DNA from: CABRXV01 sp900754955
GTDB lineage: Bacteria; Actinomycetota; Coriobacteriia; Coriobacteriales; Eggerthellaceae
Length of the DNA: 7,963 nucleotides
Direction of reading: 5' to 3'
Assembly: GCA_902475005.1 (NCBI GenBank)
Contig: CABRXV010000087.1
Location: 1-7,963 of the forward strand
Each line of letters opens with the position of its first letter. The first letter of the stretch is position 1. Under the pieces are notes generated by a model that was given only the letters and a program-made list of their open reading frames with translations, made no database searches and was not told the origin of the DNA. The position numbers and the translations under genes were made by a program. Positions 5,876 through 7,963 of this stretch are shown here, piece by piece.

Positions 5876-6279
5876 CATGCGTCGCCGAGTTCGCGCGCCC
5901 AGTCAAAGCCAGGCGGCGGGGACGTGGGCTCGCCGGCACCTGGTGCCGCGACGTCAGAAGCGGGGTCCCGCAGGCATGCGTCGAGGTCGACGTGGTCCTC
6001 GTCGGCGAAGACCACGCCCTCGGCGCGCAGCATGTCGCGCTGCACCTCGGGTCCGCCGAACGCGAAGCCCTTGCAAAGCGAGCCGTCCTTGAAGATCACA
6101 CGATGACACGGAATCGAAGCGGGGTCGATCCCAGGAGCAGGGTTCGAGCGCAGCGCGTAGCCCACATAGCGCGCCGAGCGGGGGCGCCCCACGAGCCGCG
6201 CGATCTGGCCGTAGGTGGCGACCTTGCCGCGCGGAATGCGCTGCACCTGCTCGAACACCTTGTCTGCGAACTCGCCCAT
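5875..6279 (-). CDS. MGMT-fold alkyltransferase-like protein with intact PCHRV site
   Basis: Small DNA-repair protein corresponding to the C-terminal DNA-binding/active-site domain of O6-alkylguanine-DNA alkyltransferases. The 134 residues cover only that domain; the N-terminal RNase H-like domain of Ogt/MGMT (total about 170) is absent. Visible motifs: IPRGKVATYGQIARLVG (15-31) for the helix-turn-helix with Tyr23, SARYVGYALRSNP with the arginine finger Arg37, and IPCHRVI with the acceptor Cys58. Single-domain alkyltransferase-like (ATL) proteins usually replace this Cys, often with Trp, so a retained Cys suggests that alkyl transfer is still possible. The last 30 or so residues are a Pro/Ala-rich tail. 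The ATG at 6279 follows AGGAGG by four bases and lies eight bases after the FAD-gene stop, so the two are probably translationally coupled. The gene ends inside the terminator. Confidence 0.9.
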   Translation of the reverse strand: MGEFADKVFEQVQRIPRGKVATYGQIARLVGRPRSARYVGYALRSNPAPGIDPASIPCHRVIFKDGSLCKGFAFGGPEVQRDMLRAEGVVFADEDHVDLDACLRDPASDVAAPGAGEPTSPPPGFDWARELGDA

Positions 6280-6283
6280 GCGC

Positions 6284-6290
6284 CCTCCTA
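6284..6290 (-). promoter_or_regulatory. Ribosome binding site overlapping the upstream stop codon
   Basis: TAGGAGG combines the TAG stop of the FAD-dependent dehydrogenase with the AGGAGG Shine-Dalgarno of the MGMT-like gene, four bases before its ATG. Ribosomes ending the first gene sit on the binding site of the second, a standard arrangement for coupled translation. Confidence 0.7.
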
Positions 6291-7963
6291 CTGCACGTCC
6301 CCGGCGGAAGATGAGGCAGCGCCCGAAGTAGCGGGCACGGAACCAGTGCGTACGTCGAACGCGGCCATGATCTGCGCGCAGATCGCCTCAGCGACGCGCA
6401 GGCCATCGACTGCCGCGCTCATGATGCCGCCGGCGTAGCCCGCGCCCTCGCCGCAGGGATAGAGGCCCGAACCCAACCCGTCGGCCTCGCCGGCCCCGGA
6501 GCATGCGGCGGCGTCAGCCAACCCTGCGGCATCTTCTGCCTGCGCGCCATTGTGCGCCGCCGCGCCGCCATCCGCCGCCGATGCGCCGCACGCCCCGGCA
6601 TCGCTGCCCGCTGCCGCTCCCTGCGTCGTGAACTGCGCCTGGAGCGCCGCATCGCGCACGATGCGCACGGGAGACGAGCTGCGAGCCTCCACCGCCGTCA
6701 TCACCGCCTCAGGATGGGCGAAGCCCTTGAGCTTGCGGTCGAGCAGCGGCAGCGCCGCCTCGAGCGCATCGGTCACGAGCGGGGGCAGGCAGGCGTGCAG
6801 GTCGGTCCATGCCACCCCGCGCGGATAGGTCGGCTGCACCGCGGTGCTTGCATGCCCACCGCGATGCGCGAGGAAGTCGCCCACGGTACTCGCGGGCGCT
6901 GCATACGGCGCACCGGCGCCTTCCGCACCCGCGCGGTACGCCGCGCGTTCGAGCTCGCGCTGGAACGCCACACCCGCAAGCACGTCGTCGCCCGGCAGAT
7001 CGTCGGGGTTGATGCTCACGAGCAGCGCGCTGTTCGCGTTGGCGCCGTCGCGCGCATGGCGGCTCATGCCGTTCACGCACACGCCGCCCTCTTCGCTCGC
7101 CGCCGCCACCACGCTGCCGCCCGGGCACATGCAGAACGTGTAAACGCCGCGGCCGTCGGGCAGGTGCACGGCGAGCTTGTAGTCCGCCGCGCCAAGCGCC
7201 TCGTGCCCCGCCGCCGCGCCGTACTGCGCGCGGTCGATCGCCTCCTGCGCATGCTCGATGCGCACGCCCACGGCGAACGGCTTGCGCTCCATCAGCGCGC
7301 CCGACTCCTGCACCATCGCGAACGTGTCGCGCGCCGAGTGCCCGCACGCGAGCACGACGCGGCGCGCGGGCAGCACGGTTTCCGCACCCGTCGCACCGTC
7401 GCGCAGCACCGCTGCCGTCACGCGGCCTCCTTCGAGGCGCAGCGCGGTAAGCTGGGTGAGAAAGCGCACCTCGCCGCCCGCCGCCTCGATGCAGCGGCGC
7501 AGGTTGCGCACCACACCCACGAGCAAATCGGTGCCGATGTGGGGCTTCGCATCCACGAGGATGTCTCGCGGGGCGCCCGCGTCCACGAACGCCTGCAGCA
7601 CATGGCGGATGTGCGGGCTCTTCGTGCCCGTGTTGAGCTTGCCGTCCGAAAACGTGCCCGCACCGCCTTCGCCGAACTGGATGTTGGTCGCTGGATCGAG
7701 CGGGGCGCCGGCGTCGAACGCCGCCACGATGCGCACGCGGTCCTCCACCGCAGCGCCGCGCTCGACGAGGATCGGGCGCAAACCCGATTTCGCGAGATAG
7801 AGCGCCGCGAACAGACCCGCAGGCCCCGCACCCACCACCACCGGACGCGGCTCGCCCGCCTGCGCGGCGGCGACAGCACACGACGGAACCTCGAGCGGCG
7901 GCGCGGGGACGTGCGCCTTCACGTTGACGCCGCGTTGAGGCGCGAGCGAAATGCCCTGCGTCG
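6288..7963 (-). CDS. FAD-dependent dehydrogenase (COG2509-type), 5' end outside window
   Basis: Flavoprotein oxidoreductase of the widespread but poorly characterised COG2509 group; substrate unknown. The frame is open to the right edge, and residues upstream of the in-frame GTG at 7922 read on as coding, so the real start and most of the usual N-terminal domain (about 80 residues) lie outside. Numbering from 7922: PVVVGAGPAGLFAALYLA (27-44) is the Rossmann FAD-binding motif, ILVERG (51-56) its second-strand end, and FGEGGAGTFSDGKLNTGTKS (83-102) a family hallmark. LACGHSARDTF (191-201), YTFCMCPGGSVV (261-272) and YPCGEGAGYAGGIMSAAVDG (488-507) are the remaining conserved blocks. Residues about 436-482 are an Ala/Gly/Asp-rich insertion just before the last block. 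The C-terminal tail is Ala/Ser-rich. It is followed by the coupled MGMT-like gene. Family call is strong; the biochemical role is not known. Confidence 0.9.
   Translation of the reverse strand, partial: TQGISLAPQRGVNVKAHVPAPPLEVPSCAVAAAQAGEPRPVVVGAGPAGLFAALYLAKSGLRPILVERGAAVEDRVRIVAAFDAGAPLDPATNIQFGEGGAGTFSDGKLNTGTKSPHIRHVLQAFVDAGAPRDILVDAKPHIGTDLLVGVVRNLRRCIEAAGGEVRFLTQLTALRLEGGRVTAAVLRDGATGAETVLPARRVVLACGHSARDTFAMVQESGALMERKPFAVGVRIEHAQEAIDRAQYGAAAGHEALGAADYKLAVHLPDGRGVYTFCMCPGGSVVAAASEEGGVCVNGMSRHARDGANANSALLVSINPDDLPGDDVLAGVAFQRELERAAYRAGAEGAGAPYAAPASTVGDFLAHRGGHASTAVQPTYPRGVAWTDLHACLPPLVTDALEAALPLLDRKLKGFAHPEAVMTAVEARSSSPVRIVRDAALQAQFTTQGAAAGSDAGACGASAADGGAAAHNGAQAEDAAGLADAAACSGAGEADGLGSGLYPCGEGAGYAGGIMSAAVDGLRVAEAICAQIMAAFDVRTGSVPATSGAASSSAGDVQ
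6477..6617 (-). other. Segment encoding an Ala/Gly-rich insertion in the FAD protein
   Basis: About 141 bases encode 47 residues dominated by Ala, Gly, Asp and Ser with two Cys, between QAQFTTQG and LGSGLYPCGEGAG. In relatives I remember, the segment before YPCGEGAGYAGG is only a few residues long. The frame is kept. It is presumably a flexible surface loop or linker; no repeat unit is exact. Confidence 0.6.

Noticed and set aside
5669..6106. Reading the aquaporin start straight on as a 145-residue protein
   Set aside because: After codon 27 the frame leaves the channel sequence, crosses a strong terminator and runs antisense into the MGMT-like gene, so a functional product is unlikely.
6709..7881. 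A 390-codon minus-strand frame overlapping the FAD protein
   Set aside because: It is the Arg/Gly-rich alternative frame of the conserved dehydrogenase and lacks any motif.

Overview
The window is GC-rich bacterial chromosome, visibly about two-thirds G+C. It is densely packed and nearly all coding is on the minus strand. Strong G-rich ribosome binding sites, heavy use of GCG/GCC/CTC-type codons and the style of the SHMT, GlpK and FAD-protein sequences suggest an actinobacterium. My best guess is Coriobacteriia (Eggerthellaceae-like); that is an impression from protein style, not a tested assignment. I see no transposon, phage gene, CRISPR array, tRNA or rRNA.

Read in the direction of transcription (right to left), the order is as follows. 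(1) The 3' part of an FAD-dependent dehydrogenase whose 5' end lies beyond the right edge. (2) A small MGMT-fold protein with an intact PCHRV site, translationally coupled to (1). (3) A bidirectional terminator. (4) On the plus strand, a heavily deleted aquaporin gene that keeps its ribosome binding site, start, first 27 codons, last 24 codons, stop and terminator but has lost the middle. (5) About 400 bases without a gene, holding a C10 tract. (6) tsaC, the tRNA threonylcarbamoyl-AMP synthase. (7) A monoacylglycerol-lipase-like alpha/beta hydrolase. (8) glpK, glycerol kinase. (9) rpiB, ribose-5-phosphate isomerase B. (10) glyA, serine hydroxymethyltransferase. A cluster of three short inverted repeats follows at the left edge.

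Functionally, the hydrolase and glycerol kinase form a plausible pair: glycerol released from monoglycerides is phosphorylated to glycerol-3-phosphate. RpiB and GlyA are central-metabolism enzymes (pentose phosphate and one-carbon pathways). TsaC and the MGMT-like protein serve tRNA modification and DNA alkylation repair. Gaps of about 45-110 bases between tsaC, the hydrolase, glpK, rpiB and glyA allow one long transcript, although a weak hairpin before glyA and a -10-like site before rpiB hint at internal punctuation.

The most unusual item is the aquaporin remnant, whose junction coincides with a six-base GCGCCG sequence consistent with a microhomology deletion. Next are a roughly 47-residue Ala/Gly-rich insertion in the otherwise conserved FAD protein and the C10 tract. 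I did not find a convincing new multi-gene system.
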